Shown: in pieces, positions 1 through 10,623 of the stretch
Position numbering within the stretch: position 1 is the first letter of the stretch
Layout of the letters: each line of letters begins with the position of its first letter
NCBI GenBank assembly: GCA_036925085.1
Contig: JAUPFP010000031.1
Location: 1,612,001 to 1,676,000 of the forward strand
Direction: 5' to 3'
DNA length: 64,000 bases
DNA from: Brachycybe producta
Taxonomy: Eukaryota > Arthropoda > Diplopoda > Playtdesmida > Andrognathidae
Made by a program: the position numbers and the translations under genes
Notes under the pieces: generated by a model
Told to the model about the DNA's origin: nothing
Seen by the model: only the letters and a program-made list of their open reading frames with translations
Database searches by the model: none

Positions 1-165
1 TGGACTTATAATCTTAATGGACCTCGTGGGCTTTTATAAAAACCAAGCCCATGGTTTTTTTTGGGAGGCCTGGTGGATACATAATCTTAGTGGGCCTCGT
101 GGACTTGGTCTGCTGGTGCCCACGAGTGGGTCCAGAAATAGACTAGGCCTCATTTTTTTAATGAA
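1..165. repeat. family V: degenerate GTGGGCTT repeats
   Basis: Irregular short repeats of the type tGGGCcTcGTGGaCTT. The same wording recurs at 19965-20175, 20640-20790 and 59770-60220, so it is a dispersed degenerate minisatellite. The open frame over it is not credible as a protein. Confidence 0.6.
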
Positions 166-440
166 AAAATGTAGTTTTCTCTTTATTTCAGACAATGTGG
201 AAATTTACAATAAAATTGGTAGTTTTGCAAAGTGACTAGTGAATTTGCAGAGTGACCGATTTGTCCACTTCAAAAATAAATATTTCAAAATATATTATTA
301 ATAAATTATAGCTTTGAAAATTAATCAAGAGGATGATTGACGAAAAAAATGATTAAAATTTAATATTTGATATCAAGTGATATCAGTTATTCACTTTTAA
401 TACTGGGTTTCAGCCACTTTTTCTTTTCAATTCAGAAAAT

Positions 441-700
441 CGTACGGAGCCCTGTAAAGGACATGCGAGATTTTTTTTAAAAATTTCGAAATTTCGACTT
501 TTAATCTTTTTTTATTCGGCCATGTTAATTATGCCATGTTGTGCGCACCATACTCTTAATAATTAAATTATTGCTGCTACTAGATGGCGCTTACAATAAT
601 TTAATTATTAAGAGTATGGTGCGCGCAACATGGCATAATTAACATGGCCGAATGAAAGAGATTAAAAGTCAAAAATGTCGAGATTTTAAAAAAGAATCGT
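441..700. repeat. family D copy 1, fold-back
   Basis: The left end CGGAGCCCTGTAAAGGACAT is followed by a near-perfect palindrome (about 525-650) built on CATGTTAATTATGCCATGTTG and CAATAATTTAATTATTAAGAG. The loop carries CTACTAGATGGCGC. The right outer end (GGGCTCCG) is missing, so the copy is truncated. From 700 to 1200 the DNA is AT-rich with homopolymers and holds nothing I recognise. Confidence 0.8.
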
Positions 701-1199
701 CAATTTTTAAAGTTTACAAAAACAAAAAAAACTTTAAAAATTGAACTTTTTTTACATTTTAAATTTCAAAATTAAGTGCAAAACATAAAATATTCAACAA
801 AAAAATTAGAAAAATCTAAAAAAAGGAAGACTTGAGAAAGATAATGAGCAAAAAAAAAAAACAATTAAAAACGGAAAAACGTGTATTTTTGTTTGAATAT
901 TTCTTAATTAAATAAATTTCTTAATGAGGCACACACTTAATGAATTATTTTCTGTTCTTTAAAAAACAAATTTAGGAAACGTTTTTTTTTTTTTTTGAAG
1001 CCGGTGATAATTAATATTAATTATTAATAAATAAAATTCTCCAATTAAATTTATAATAATCTAGAGAGAAAAAAAGTTTAATTTGAGTAACGTTTTTTTC
1101 TCTCTCTCTCTCTCTTTTGTCATTTTTAATTTATAATATTAATTATATTTACATATTTAAAGATAAATTTAACTAAGTTAACTAAAACCATCTTCAAAT

Positions 1200-1610
1200 T
1201 TAGGACGATGAGCGTTTTTTAGTGGTCGAGATAAACTAAAAAACATGGCCGAAACTGATTATTCGAGCTCTATAGTTACTTCGACACTGACACTAATTAG
1301 AAAGTGGTCATATTGTAGTTGATAAAACTACAAAAAGTGGTCGTATGAACCACAAAATGCACTCTGAAAAGGAAACATTTTAATTATTATTGTGGTTGAC
1401 AAGTGGTCCCATTTGAAAACAAGAAATGCTGCAGTCGGTTGGGTACATCGGCCACCATCTAGCCACTGCAGTCCGTCAGTCGTTCGAAAAAAAAACACTG
1501 ATTCGGAAGCTTTTCATAGCAATACATTGTTAACCACAGTACAATCAGTAGTCGTCGTTTTCAACTACTTTTTTGGAATCCATCTCGACCACTAAAAGAC
1601 GCTTGTCTGT
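1200..1610. repeat. family K copy 1, inverted repeat around AGTGGTCGA
   Basis: GACGATGAGCGTTTTTTAGT on the left is answered by ACTAAAAGACGCTTGTC on the right, with several AAAGTGGTCG motifs inside. A relative lies at 25045-25330. No coding potential is seen. Confidence 0.65.
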
Positions 1611-1621
1611 GGCCGCACATA

Positions 1622-2205
1622 GGGTGCATTCGGAAACTAAAGAAAAAGCTATTAAATCTGTAAAGAAAACAGAAAAGTAGCGTCCGGAAACATTATTTCA
1701 GAGAGGCGTCTGGAAAGAAAACGTTTCCGAGAACTATGCTAGCGCCACCTACAATTCTCAAGAAAGCATACATATACAAGGTAATCCAGACATTATCGCT
1801 TTCTCAAGAAAATTAAACTGAATATGGTGACCTTCACACCTGGGTCATAATGTAATGAAATGTGGAATATGCAGATGCCATGTTTACAAAATGGCCGCCT
1901 CCATATAAGGCTTTCTAAGGCCTCATAATTAAGTAGAAAATGGCCAAATCAAGCACATCCTAAAATGCTTTTAAAATTGAATATGGCGACTTTCAGGTGT
2001 GAGAGTTAAAATGTTAAGAAATGTGTAAATGTAGACATCATGTTTACAAAATGGCCTCCTCTATATAAGGTTTTCTAAAGCCTCATATTTGAGAACAAAA
2101 TGGCCATATCAAGCACATCCGGAATTCACTTTTAAAGAAAATAACCTCTTCCTAGATTCTTTACAAGAAAATAAAACAAGTCTTTAGTTTCCGAATGCAA
2201 AATTA
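1622..2205. repeat. family J copy 1, inverted repeat with GCATTCGGAAACTAAAG ends
   Basis: The left end TGCATTCGGAAACTAAAG is matched by CTTTAGTTTCCGAATGCA at the right. Inside, a roughly 190-bp stretch with ATGTTTACAAAATGGCC is repeated twice (near 1875 and 2040). A shorter copy is at 11910-12275. Confidence 0.75.
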
Positions 2206-2325
2206 ATTTCATATATTTATGAGTATTATCCGCCATTTTTTTTTGCTAAAATTATATATTTTGATTTCTAAAATCGTCCAAAATATAATTAAAAATTGGA
2301 GATTTTTTGTCCGTTTTCGTTTCAG

Positions 2326-2915
2326 AAATTCAAGTATTTATCTAGTTTTTAGAAACATCTTTTAAAAGACAATTCAAATTGTATTTAAAACTAGAAAAGC
2401 AAATAAAAACTAAGTGGTAGAATTTTTTTTATAAAAGATATCTTTCAAAATACACTTTTTTATGACACTTTGCTATCAGTTGTTTGTCATAAAACGTTTA
2501 TTTTGAAAAAATATCTTCATAAAAATCTACTACTAAGTTAATTAATGGTTACTCTTCTAGTTTTTTTTCCAAATAAATTTTGAATTTCTTTTAAAATAAG
2601 CTATCAAAGAAATAGGCTTACAATTTCTTTTTGATTTCAATCTGTCATAAAAAGTTTATTTTGAAAGATAATCTTCATAACAATGCGATGCTACCATTCA
2701 ATTTACTCTTCTAGTTTTTTTTTCTTCAAAATAAATTTAGAATTTCTTTTAAAATAAGCCATCAAAACATGCAATTTTTGTCCTTTTCGAACTATCCCAA
2801 AAAGTTTATTTTGAAAGATTAATTAATCTTCATAAGAAAAGGTATCACTCAATTTACTCTTCTAGTTTTTTAAAAAAAAGATGTTTCTAAAAATAAGATA
2901 AATACTTGAATTCCT
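2326..2915. repeat. family B, degenerate fold-back
   Basis: The left arm has TTCAAGTATTTATCTAGTTT and the right arm the reverse complement near 2890-2915. Between them are several CTTCTAGTTTTTT and TTATTTTGAAAGAT motifs of family B. It is older and more diverged than the copies that follow. Confidence 0.65.
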
Positions 2916-2919
2916 ATAG

Positions 2920-3065
2920 CCAAACATTTAAGATGACAATTTAAACATTTAATTTGTCCGTGTAGCACTAGACGGCGCCACCATCTCCCCTTAGAAATAC
3001 TATGAGGGAGGTGGTAGCGCCATCTAGCGCTACACGGACAAATTAAATGTTTAAATAGCCATCTT
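2920..3065. repeat. family S, near-perfect palindrome with AGCGCCATCTAG
   Basis: The arms contain AATTTAAACATTTAATTTGTCCG-like sequence and its complement, ending at GATGG and CCATC. The inner arms carry AGACGGCGCC and GCGCCATCT. I saw only one copy in this window. 3070-3470 is AT-rich with nothing recognised. Confidence 0.75.
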
Positions 3066-3474
3066 AAACAAAATTGCTAAAAATAAAACTCCAAAATTCC
3101 ACTTTAATGTTTCAAACTGAAACATTTTTTTTTCAAATTCTTACTGGTTAAAAATGGTTAATTAATTAATTTTGAGCTTAAGCTTCATTTAAATAACTTA
3201 ATTTTTTTCTTCAAAATAACAGCTCAGCTAATACTGATAATTAAAATACAAGAATGTTCATTAAAAAACACTCTTTCAAAGGAAAATAACGAAACCAAAC
3301 TTCGGATCTTTTGCAAAGTAGCCATTTGCAAAATATGCAAATGAGATGATGAAGAATAATTAAGAAATTTAAACCTATAATTAATTATACTGCAATTTTA
3401 AAAAAAATAGGCTTTAAATATGGATTTCAAGTGTAAAAACACTTTGATTATTCTAATTTTCAAATGCAAATGAA

Positions 3475-4080
3475 GAGAAACTTGAAAATGTTTTAGAAAC
3501 TAGAAGGGTAGCTTAATCACTTCAGGGCAATTTCATATTGATATCTTTTAAAATAAGCTTTTTACGTCAGTTTGAAATTGACTCGACTTTAAGCACGTCT
3601 GCTTAAAAGCGAGTTTTTTGTAATTTTTGTCTGTAAAAAGTTTATTTTGAAAGATATCAACATTGAAAATATCACAAGAGATTGAAGTACCCTTTCTAGT
3701 TTCTAAAACACTTTCTAGTTTTTATTACTTTTGCTCTTCTGAAAGACAGAAATAAACAATGAGTTTGAAAATCAGCTGATCATACAACGTCTTAAGAAAA
3801 ACTTGAAAGTGTCTTAGAAACTAGAATGGTAGCTCAATCACTTAAAGGGTATTTTCATGTTTGATATCTTTCAAAATAAACTTTTTATAAACAAAGATTT
3901 AAAAAAAACATCTGCATAAATATGGATCATTTTCAAACTTCACATAAAAAGCTTATTTTGAAAGATATCAACATGAAAAATATCCAATAAGTGATTGAGC
4001 TACCCTTCTAGTTTCTAAAAACAATTCTTAGTTTTTCTCATTTTCGCTTTTGAAAGACAGGAATAATCACGAGTTCATAA
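3475..4080. repeat. family B, two fold-back copies side by side
   Basis: Each copy has a left arm ending GAAACTAGAAGGGTAGCT and TTTCAAAATAAACTTTTTAT, and a right arm with the complements ATTTTGAAAGATATCAACAT and CCCTTCTAGTTTCTAAAACA. The first is about 3475-3765 and the second about 3790-4060. Confidence 0.85.
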
Positions 4081-4084
4081 AATC

Positions 4085-4610
4085 AGCTGTTCATAAACCA
4101 CCTTAAGGTGGCTGTATAGATATTTATTTTATTTTCCTCCCTCCAGATGGCGCCACTCTATAGGAGAAAAAAAATTCAAATTGTTTTAGAAACTAGAATA
4201 GTTGGTGATAATGCTCAAAGTTTTTTCAATGATGATATCTTTCAAAATAAACTTTTTATGACAGTTTGAAAAATGGCCAGAAATAGTTTTTCATGAAATT
4301 TCAATGGAAAAACCTCCAAAACGGGTCATTTTTCAAACTGAACTATAAAATTGTTTATTTTTAAAGATATTGTCATAAAAAAACTTTTAACATAACCTTT
4401 TACTATTCTAGTTTTGAAAACAATTTGAATTTTTTTTTCGCAATGTTGTTTCTAAAAAAAAACGTTCGCTTGGCGTTTTCGCCTCCAAAATTCACAAAAA
4501 GACGTCTACGGAGCTTAGTATTATCCGCTGAAGTGGTGCCATCTAGGGGTTAAAAACGTAAAATAAATATCTATAAAGCCACCTTAAAGCGTTTTTTCAA
4601 CTTGAAAAAC
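4085..4610. repeat. family B, longer variant with TTAAGGTGGC ends
   Basis: The outer arms CCACCTTAAGGTGGCTGTAT (4099-4118) and TATCTATAAAGCCACCTTAA near 4570-4590 enclose family B core arms. Each outer arm carries a CTCF-like core: AGATGGCGCC at 4145-4154 and GTGCCATCTAG near 4536. A related arm is at 30085-30145. Confidence 0.75.
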
Positions 4611-4773
4611 CACTTCCGAAAAAACAACCAATTTCAAATTCGTCCACTTTTTCGTGTCCAAAAATTGAATAAATTAAAATATTTTTTTGTTCCTAATTAA
4701 AATTCTAATCTAAATGCGTTAATTAAGAAAAAAATATACAGAAGAACAAAAATTTCCGACCAAAAAAAAAACC

Positions 4774-5580
4774 TTACGAAAGTTGCGAATCGTCTTTACG
4801 AGATTTCGATAAAAGTTCGGTTCGAACGACACAAGGATCGTCGATAAAAGGTAAAGGACCACCACCTGGGTCCACTGCATTCTGTATGTCCAGTTTGAGT
4901 TCATTCTCATTGGTCACAATGGTCTCTGTGTCACTATCGACCAGAGATTCCAACTCGGTGGTCATCGTACTCGTTTCGGAATTAACCATATCCAACGGAT
5001 GTCCGAGTTCGATATCGACTATCGTATCGTTAAAAGTTAAACGATCACCACCGACATTCTCGACTAGAATCAGAGGATTAGTATCGTTAGTCGTACAATC
5101 GCGAGATCGATTCGAACAACTCGAGCGAAGTTCGTCGATATCTCGGCCGCCGTTGTCGTCGTCACCGTCCTCGTCTTCGCGAGTTCCTCCTTGAACCTTA
5201 CAAGTGTCTAGAGAGTACCTGAGAGTAACTCTCTTCTTCATACGTTGGCTTAAATCAGAGTAGCCTCTATACATGGGACGTTCGAAGTTTTTAAATACGG
5301 GTGTCGTCGGTTCGCTACACTGTTTGTCACCGACGAGAATCGGTTTCGGAGGTGGTTTGCAACTTATCACAGCCGCCGTCGCCACCACTGCTGGAGGGCT
5401 CGTTAAATGGGAAGAAGTCAATATATTAGTAGGAGGGGTCACACATACCGATGACGTAACGACGGTCACTACATCGGTTGCAGTCAATGCAGATGCTGGA
5501 CTTAACGATGTTTGAAATCGTTTCCGATCTTCTAAATACATGTCCAGAAGTTGATCCACTTTCGATTCGATGTCATCCAC
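4774..5580 (-). CDS. KCNQ: KCNQ channel, last exon with helix D and C-terminal tail
   Basis: Acceptor GTTAAAG|GTG; the first residue is Val, encoded by GTG. The 268 codons and a TAA stop start VDDIESKVDQLLDMYLED, a leucine-heptad helix that continues VVKVERQ of the preceding exon and completes the A-domain coiled coil. A Ser/Thr/Val-rich low-complexity stretch follows, then PPPKP near exon residue 76-80. Next is a conserved-looking basic block RPMYRGYSDLSQRMKKRVTL at 101-120 and an acidic run near 135-143. Coding DNA here is visibly richer in CpG and GC than the flanks. The stop overlaps a sequence that could itself act as a donor (TTTC|GTAAGG), so a further 3' exon cannot be excluded. Possible polyadenylation signals (AATAAA on the minus strand) sit at 4354-4359 and 4123-4128, both inside repeats. 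Residues 442-709. Confidence 0.92.
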   Translation of the reverse strand: MDDIESKVDQLLDMYLEDRKRFQTSLSPASALTATDVVTVVTSSVCVTPPTNILTSSHLTSPPAVVATAAVISCKPPPKPILVGDKQCSEPTTPVFKNFERPMYRGYSDLSQRMKKRVTLRYSLDTCKVQGGTREDEDGDDDNGGRDIDELRSSCSNRSRDCTTNDTNPLILVENVGGDRLTFNDTIVDIELGHPLDMVNSETSTMTTELESLVDSDTETIVTNENELKLDIQNAVDPGGGPLPFIDDPCVVRTELLSKSRKDDSQLS

Positions 5581-5634
5581 CTTTAACGAATTTTAAAACA
5601 AACCGAACTCTTCATTATTTTCTGTCTTTTCAGT

Positions 5635-6315
5635 TGCAAAATGAAGAGAAACTTGAATGTGTTTTAGAAACTAGAAGGGTTGCTCAATCACTTAAAGGGT
5701 AATCTTCATGTTGAGATATCTTTCAAAATAAGCTTTTTATGTCAGTATGTCTATAAAAAGTTTATTTTGAAAGATATGAAACATGAAAATAGCTTTTAAG
5801 TGAACTGAGTTTTACCCTTCTAGTTTCCAACACATCTTAAATTTCTTCTTAGTCGTCTTTGCTCCTTAATATTCAGAGAAACTTTGAAAGTGTTTTAGAA
5901 AACTAGAAGGGATAACTCAATTCACTTAAGGGTATTTTCATGTTGTTATCGTTCAAAATAAACTTTTTTATGTCAGTCTGAAATTGACCCAACATTAAAG
6001 CAGTTTATATTTAAAGATGATGTCATGATTAGAGCTACTCTTCTAGTTTCTAAAACACTTTCAATTTCTTAATGTTTATTCTTTATTTCGAACATTACAT
6101 TAAGAAGAGATTGAAAGTGTTTTTAGAAACTAGAAGGGTAATTCAATCACTTAAAGGTTATTTTCATGTCGATGATATTTTTCAAAATAAGCTTTTTTTA
6201 AATTTTTGTTTATAAAAAGTTTATTTTGAAAGATAACAAAATGAAAATTTACCATTAAGTGATTAAGCTACCCTTCTAGTTTCTAAAACACTTTCTAGTT
6301 CCTAAAAGAATCTTA
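5635..6315. repeat. family B, three fold-back copies filling the last intron
   Basis: Three consecutive copies (about 5635-5860, 5875-6095 and 6098-6315) occupy most of the 799-bp intron between the last two KCNQ exons. Each has the arms GAAACTAGAAGGGT and CCCTTCTAGTTTC around TTTCAAAATAA and TTATTTTGAAAG. The transcript of this intron would fold into serial hairpins. Confidence 0.85.
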
Positions 6316-6379
6316 AAAAGGAGAAAGTTTAGCTGGCAATGGAGAGTGGGGGTCACTGCAATGGTCAGTTCAAACTTGC

Positions 6380-6604
6380 CTGTCTCTCCACCTTGACCAC
6401 TCGTGCCGCTAAACTGATCTTGGAGTCGTAAACGTCCTTCGCTTTCGAGCCCTGTTTACCCAAGATCTGATCTAATCGGCACTGAAGGTTCTTCACGCGA
6501 CCCAAAAGGTCCACGTGACCCGCTGAGTACTGCTCAATCACGTCTTTCACGTCGTATGGCTTAAGGGCCTCTTTGAACTTGCGCCGGGCCACGAAATACT
6601 TCAT
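6380..6604 (-). CDS. KCNQ: KCNQ channel, subunit-assembly exon (helix C, start of helix D)
   Basis: Acceptor TTTTTAG|ATG. The donor is CAG|GCAAGT, a GC donor with otherwise perfect consensus. The 75 codons start [20 protein letters not shown] and continue [20 protein letters not shown], then a coiled-coil stretch ending [10 protein letters not shown]. This is helix C and the beginning of the C-terminal tetramerisation domain that fixes which KCNQ subunits co-assemble. [20 protein letters not shown] is a hallmark of the family. The initial ATG is an internal methionine, not a start. Residues 367-441. Confidence 0.97.
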
Positions 6605-6759
6605 CTAAAAATCAGAAAATCAAACTTCATTAATTACTAGAAATGTAAAACTTGACTTTCATATAACAACGTCACCAGAACTTCAAGTCATTAAGAAACT
6701 AGAAGAGCAAATTTATTTTTACAAGTTGTAGTTGTGGAATTTTGAAGTATATACGGGTC

Positions 6760-7560
6760 TTCTAGAGCCACCTTAGGCTTTTTTAGGTCTTTTTTAGAGC
6801 ATTTTTTCGATTTTGATCGTTATTTTAGAGAGAAAAAAAAATGCGAAATAAGACTTTTTTCTCCAATTTTAAAAAATTGTTGAATTTTTGTACTTTTTGA
6901 AAGTTTTTAGAAATTGTTATTCCTAATCCCTTACGACCTTTTTGACCTTTTCACAGCATTTAAATAGTTTTTCGATGTTTGGCCGTTTTTTGAAAAAACA
7001 AAAGCAACACAGACTTCAAAATATTCTCTTTTTTTTTTTTTTTGCAATTTTAGAAATTCTGCCACGATTTTGAGGAGTGAGGACCTTTGGTACCAGTTTG
7101 AATCCTTTAGAAGCCATTTTAGGCCCTTTTACAGCAATTAAATATATATATTTTTATTTTGGCCGTTTTTTAAAGCTATATAAGACTTGCTTTTAGCCTC
7201 TATTTTTTGTTGTTGCAATTTTAAGCAATTTTTTTAGAGCTTTTGATGAACCTTTTAATGCCGGTTGAATCTCCCTGAGTCTTTTTAGGCACCTTTTACC
7301 CTTTCACCCTTTGGCCGTTTTTTTTAAAGTCTATAATTTATATACAAACTGATTTTTTTTCTCCCATTTTCCTTAATTTTAAAAAAATTCTTGATTCTTT
7401 GTAATTTTTAAGCTTTCTAAAGCCCATCTGAGGCCTGTTTAGGGCTAAAGTGCAATTAAATATTTTTAGGGGTTTCGGCCATTTTTCTTGGAAAAAAAAA
7501 GCAAAGTTGATATTTTTCCTCAAATGTTTTTAAGTTTTAAAAATTTTTGAACTCTAGGCT
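6760..7560. repeat. family U: tandem degenerate GGCCGTTTTTT units
   Basis: Four to five degenerate units of roughly 150-190 bp, each with a GGCCGTTTTTT...AAAA pair, a GCAATTTTAGAA-like run and a TTTGGGGACTT-like run. The same family recurs at 21930-22280, 35195-35420 and 49740-50560. This lies inside the intron between the 7689 and 6380 exons. Confidence 0.55.
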
Positions 7561-7688
7561 TTTTGGAGATTTCCGAGACCAGTCGGTCCCTCTTAAGGCA
7601 TCCAAATAATTTTCGATTTCCGGATTTTTTATACCTTTTTTTATTATTATCCAAAAATTCTGAATTGAGGTTCCTTCACACAACTTAC

Positions 7689-7759
7689 CTTTCTGAAAAA
7701 CCGAATTGCCATTTTATGAGCGTCGGTCAACTGAATGTATTTCGGTTCATCATCATCAT
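7689..7759 (-). CDS. KCNQ: KCNQ channel, exon leading into helix C
   Basis: Acceptor TTTTAAG|AT and donor AAG|GTAAGT. Two bases complete an Asp split with the upstream exon, then 23 codons read DDDEPKYIQLTDAHKMAIRF and FRK. This is the family segment (L)T-x-x-HK-x-AIR-x-(I/F)RK that runs straight into [12 protein letters not shown] of the next exon. The short exon is missed by a simple open-frame scan but is certain from the helix C junction. The acidic start follows the polar linker. Residues 344-366. Confidence 0.9.
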
Positions 7760-7769
7760 CTTAAAATAC

Positions 7770-8630
7770 AAATAAAAAAGATTACAAAAAAACAAATTTG
7801 CATATTTGCAAATAAATATTAAATATGCAGAAAATGTGTGTATTATTATTATTATAAAAAATATTTAAGAAAAAATAACAAAACATTAAATTTGCATTTA
7901 TTTTTTGGTGAAACAACATAAAAAAGAAGCGCCCCAAATCATTCCTGCTTTTAATCTTTAAATTTCAAAAGCCAAAATTTGCATTCCTAAGAGACAAATT
8001 AAAAGAAGGAAAAACTTAACACTTCAACTTCAACTTGAACCCTCTGAGCAAGGTTAAAAAACAAAGAGAAAAATCATGCTCTCTCTCTCTCTAAAATATA
8101 GAACTCTCATTAAAAAGCAAACCCCTGAAACCCTGTTTAGAAAAGTTCAAGTTTTAAGTTCCAAGTGTCAAGTTTCCTTCTCAAATTTGAGAAAAAATGA
8201 ATAATGGGTGAAAATAGTTTAGAATAAAAGTGGTGTCCATTTTTTTTAGCAAATTATTTTAATTATAGTTTTTATTGAAAAAAAAGTGCCATTAAAAGTG
8301 AATCCATGCCTTTTCCTAATGTGAATGTGTATTTATATGTACAGAGTGAGCCAAAATAAAAATGGCAACCAGCACTTTAACACCATCATGCCTTATATAT
8401 GTCACGTTTATAGTCGGCCATTTCAGCAAATCACGTCTTCTTAATAATAATAAATTGGTTTAGAAATATTAATACGATTAGAACTGTAGTAGTCAACGTC
8501 AATTTGCCTTGATTCACGGCATAAAGACTGACGGATCTGAACTGACAGATCGAATCCGTGAAAAAGCTCTACCGATTACATCCGTCAGATTCAAATCTCG
8601 ATTTGACTGTAAACAGGTAACTTAGGACCT
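7770..8630. other. AT-rich intron sequence
   Basis: AT-rich, with short homopolymers and a fragment at about 8025-8185 (CTTGAACCCTCTGAGCAAGG and its inverted partner) that belongs to the AACCCTGTTTAGAGG family Y. Otherwise nothing is recognised. Confidence 0.5.
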
Positions 8631-8634
8631 TAGC

Positions 8635-9345
8635 ACATAGACGACTTTTGAAGTCGAACGTCGCTGGACTGTCGTCGCAATGTATTTTCTATTAAAGGAC
8701 GGCAAATCTAGGCACACAGACGATGTTTAACTGCGTGCCAAGGTTGGGGTCTTTCCATAAAAAAATACATTGCGACGACAATTCAGCGACCTTCAACTTC
8801 ATTTTGTCGACAAAATGAAGTCGTAGGTCGCTGGACTGTCACCACAATGTATTTTTTTTTATGGAAAAACGTCAACAATGTTATCCAACGTTGCCGTCCT
8901 TTAACATAAAATGCATTGCGACGACAGTCCAGCAATCTTCGACTTCACATTGTCAAACTTTTCAGAAACAAAATGAAGTCGAAGGTCGCTGGACTGTCGT
9001 CGCAATGCATTTTCTATTAGAGGGCGGCAAACCTTGGCACACAGGCGATTTTTAAACTGTGTGCCAAGGTTTGCGTCTTTCCATAAAAATACATTGCGAC
9101 GACAGTTCAGCGACCTTAGACTTCATTTTGTCAAACTTTTTGGCGACAAAATGAAGTCGAAGGACACTGGAATGTTGTCATAATGTATTTTTTATGGAAA
9201 GACGCCAACAATGTGTGAAAAGGTTGCCGTCCTTTAACATAAAATACATTGCGACGACAATCCAGAGACACTCAATTTCATTTTGTCGCCAAAAAGTGTT
9301 TCAAAAGCTGCCTGTGTGCCAAAGCCCTTTAATACCGAGAACAAC
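8635..9345. repeat. family H: alternating inverted units GTCGCTGGACTGTCG
   Basis: Units of about 110-180 bp containing GAAGGTCGCTGGACTGTCG, TACATTGCGACGACAGTCCA and TTCATTTTGTCGACAAAATG alternate in orientation at least six times. A fragment is at 58130-58200. Open frames here are by-products of the palindromes. Confidence 0.7.
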
Positions 9346-9389
9346 AATTAAGTCAGAGATGCTCACATCTTGAGAACTCTTAGGGTATA

Positions 9390-9833
9390 TGTGTACACTG
9401 TCGCCTAATTGTCGAACAACTGTTGCATCGTTACCTTCGTGGCCACGGCAACAGATGACAAACGAAACAGTCGTGTCGTTGGTGTGTTCACACAGGCCAC
9501 AGAATTATTGCTAGGATCAAACGATAGATGCGCCTTATTATCCACTCAATACGTCATAAATACGACACTGTCAGGTCGGCCATGTCCAAGCCCAATGGGA
9601 AGCAACGACAGAGTTGTCGCGTGTGTACACGTTCCTAATTGATTTGCATTGGCAAACATGCTAGTCGTTAGACAAAAAGGTTGTCGCAATGTTGTGGCTC
9701 TCGACAACACTTTCAACTGGTGAAACACATTTTTTGTTGTGTCGTTGCCAGTGAACACACCTGTATTGTAACCTATTGTTCACGTCGTAACGACAAAAAG
9801 TTGTTTGACAATTAGTCGACACTGTAAACATAC
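9390..9833. repeat. inverted repeat with TGTCGAACAACT arms
   Basis: The left arm GTACACTGTCGCCTAATTGT is answered on the right by GACAATTAGTCGACACTGTA. The arms are diverged but the pairing continues inwards through the TTGTCG and CGACAA motifs. Overlapping antisense frames are artefacts of the symmetry. Confidence 0.6.
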
Positions 9834-9839
9834 TCTTAA

Positions 9840-10623
9840 GAGGATGCATCGCAAAATTACTTCGAATAGCGCTAGCATCGGGTTTCTATTGAGCCCATAG
9901 ACCAGATGTTAAAGAAAAAATGTTAATTTTTAAAATACACAGCAGTCGCGCCGGCAATATGTTTATTTTTCATATTTAAAGTTGTCCAATTTTGATGGTT
10001 CAAAGTGCAATGTGCACCTTAAATATATATGCTGATCTCGTGATAGAATGACAAAAAATTGGTAAGTGGTTTTCTATTTTTAAAAAAAATATTTCAAAAT
10101 CGCGAATTTCTAACTTTTACGTTAAACTCCATTGAGTACGCCCAAATAAGAAACAAACATCCATTAAAATGTTAGTAAAAATACGTAAAAATAATTTTAA
10201 AAAACCACAATTAAAATACATTGAAGCCAACACATTGGCGCACGTGCTGATTTTTTTCTGGTTTTTAAAATTATTTTTACATATTTTTACCAACATTTTA
10301 ATGGATGATTTTTTTCTTATTTGGGTGTACTCAATGAAGTTTAACATAAAGAGTTAGAAATTCGCGATTTTGGAATAGTTTTTAAAAATAGAAGCGCACT
10401 TTCCAATTTTTTGTCATTCTATCACTAGATCAGCATATATTTAAAAGTGCACATTGCACTTTGAACCATCAAAATTGGACAATTTTAATTATAAAAAATA
10501 AACTTATTGCCGCCGCGACTGCTGTGTATTTTAAAAATTAACATTGGGTCTATGACCTCAATAGAAAAACGATGCTAGCGCTCTTTGCGGAGAGTTTTCG
10601 AAATAATTTTGCCATGTAGCCTC
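9840..10623. mobile_element. family C copy 1, TTAA-flanked 784-bp fold-back transposon
   Basis: TTAA stands on both sides (9836-9839 and 10624-10627). The ends are GAGGATGCATCGCAAAATTA and TAATTTTGCCATGTAGCCTC, and almost the whole element is an inverted repeat meeting near 10230. No transposase frame is present, so it is non-autonomous. The TTAA target fits piggyBac-type integration, but the superfamily is not provable here. Confidence 0.85.

Noticed and set aside
4886-5515. Plus-strand open frames across the last KCNQ exon
   Set aside because: Antisense shadows of the real minus-strand coding exon, caused by its higher GC and codon pattern.
9409-9849. Overlapping open frames on both strands
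   Set aside because: They fall in inverted repeats. Similar peptides on both strands follow from the symmetry.
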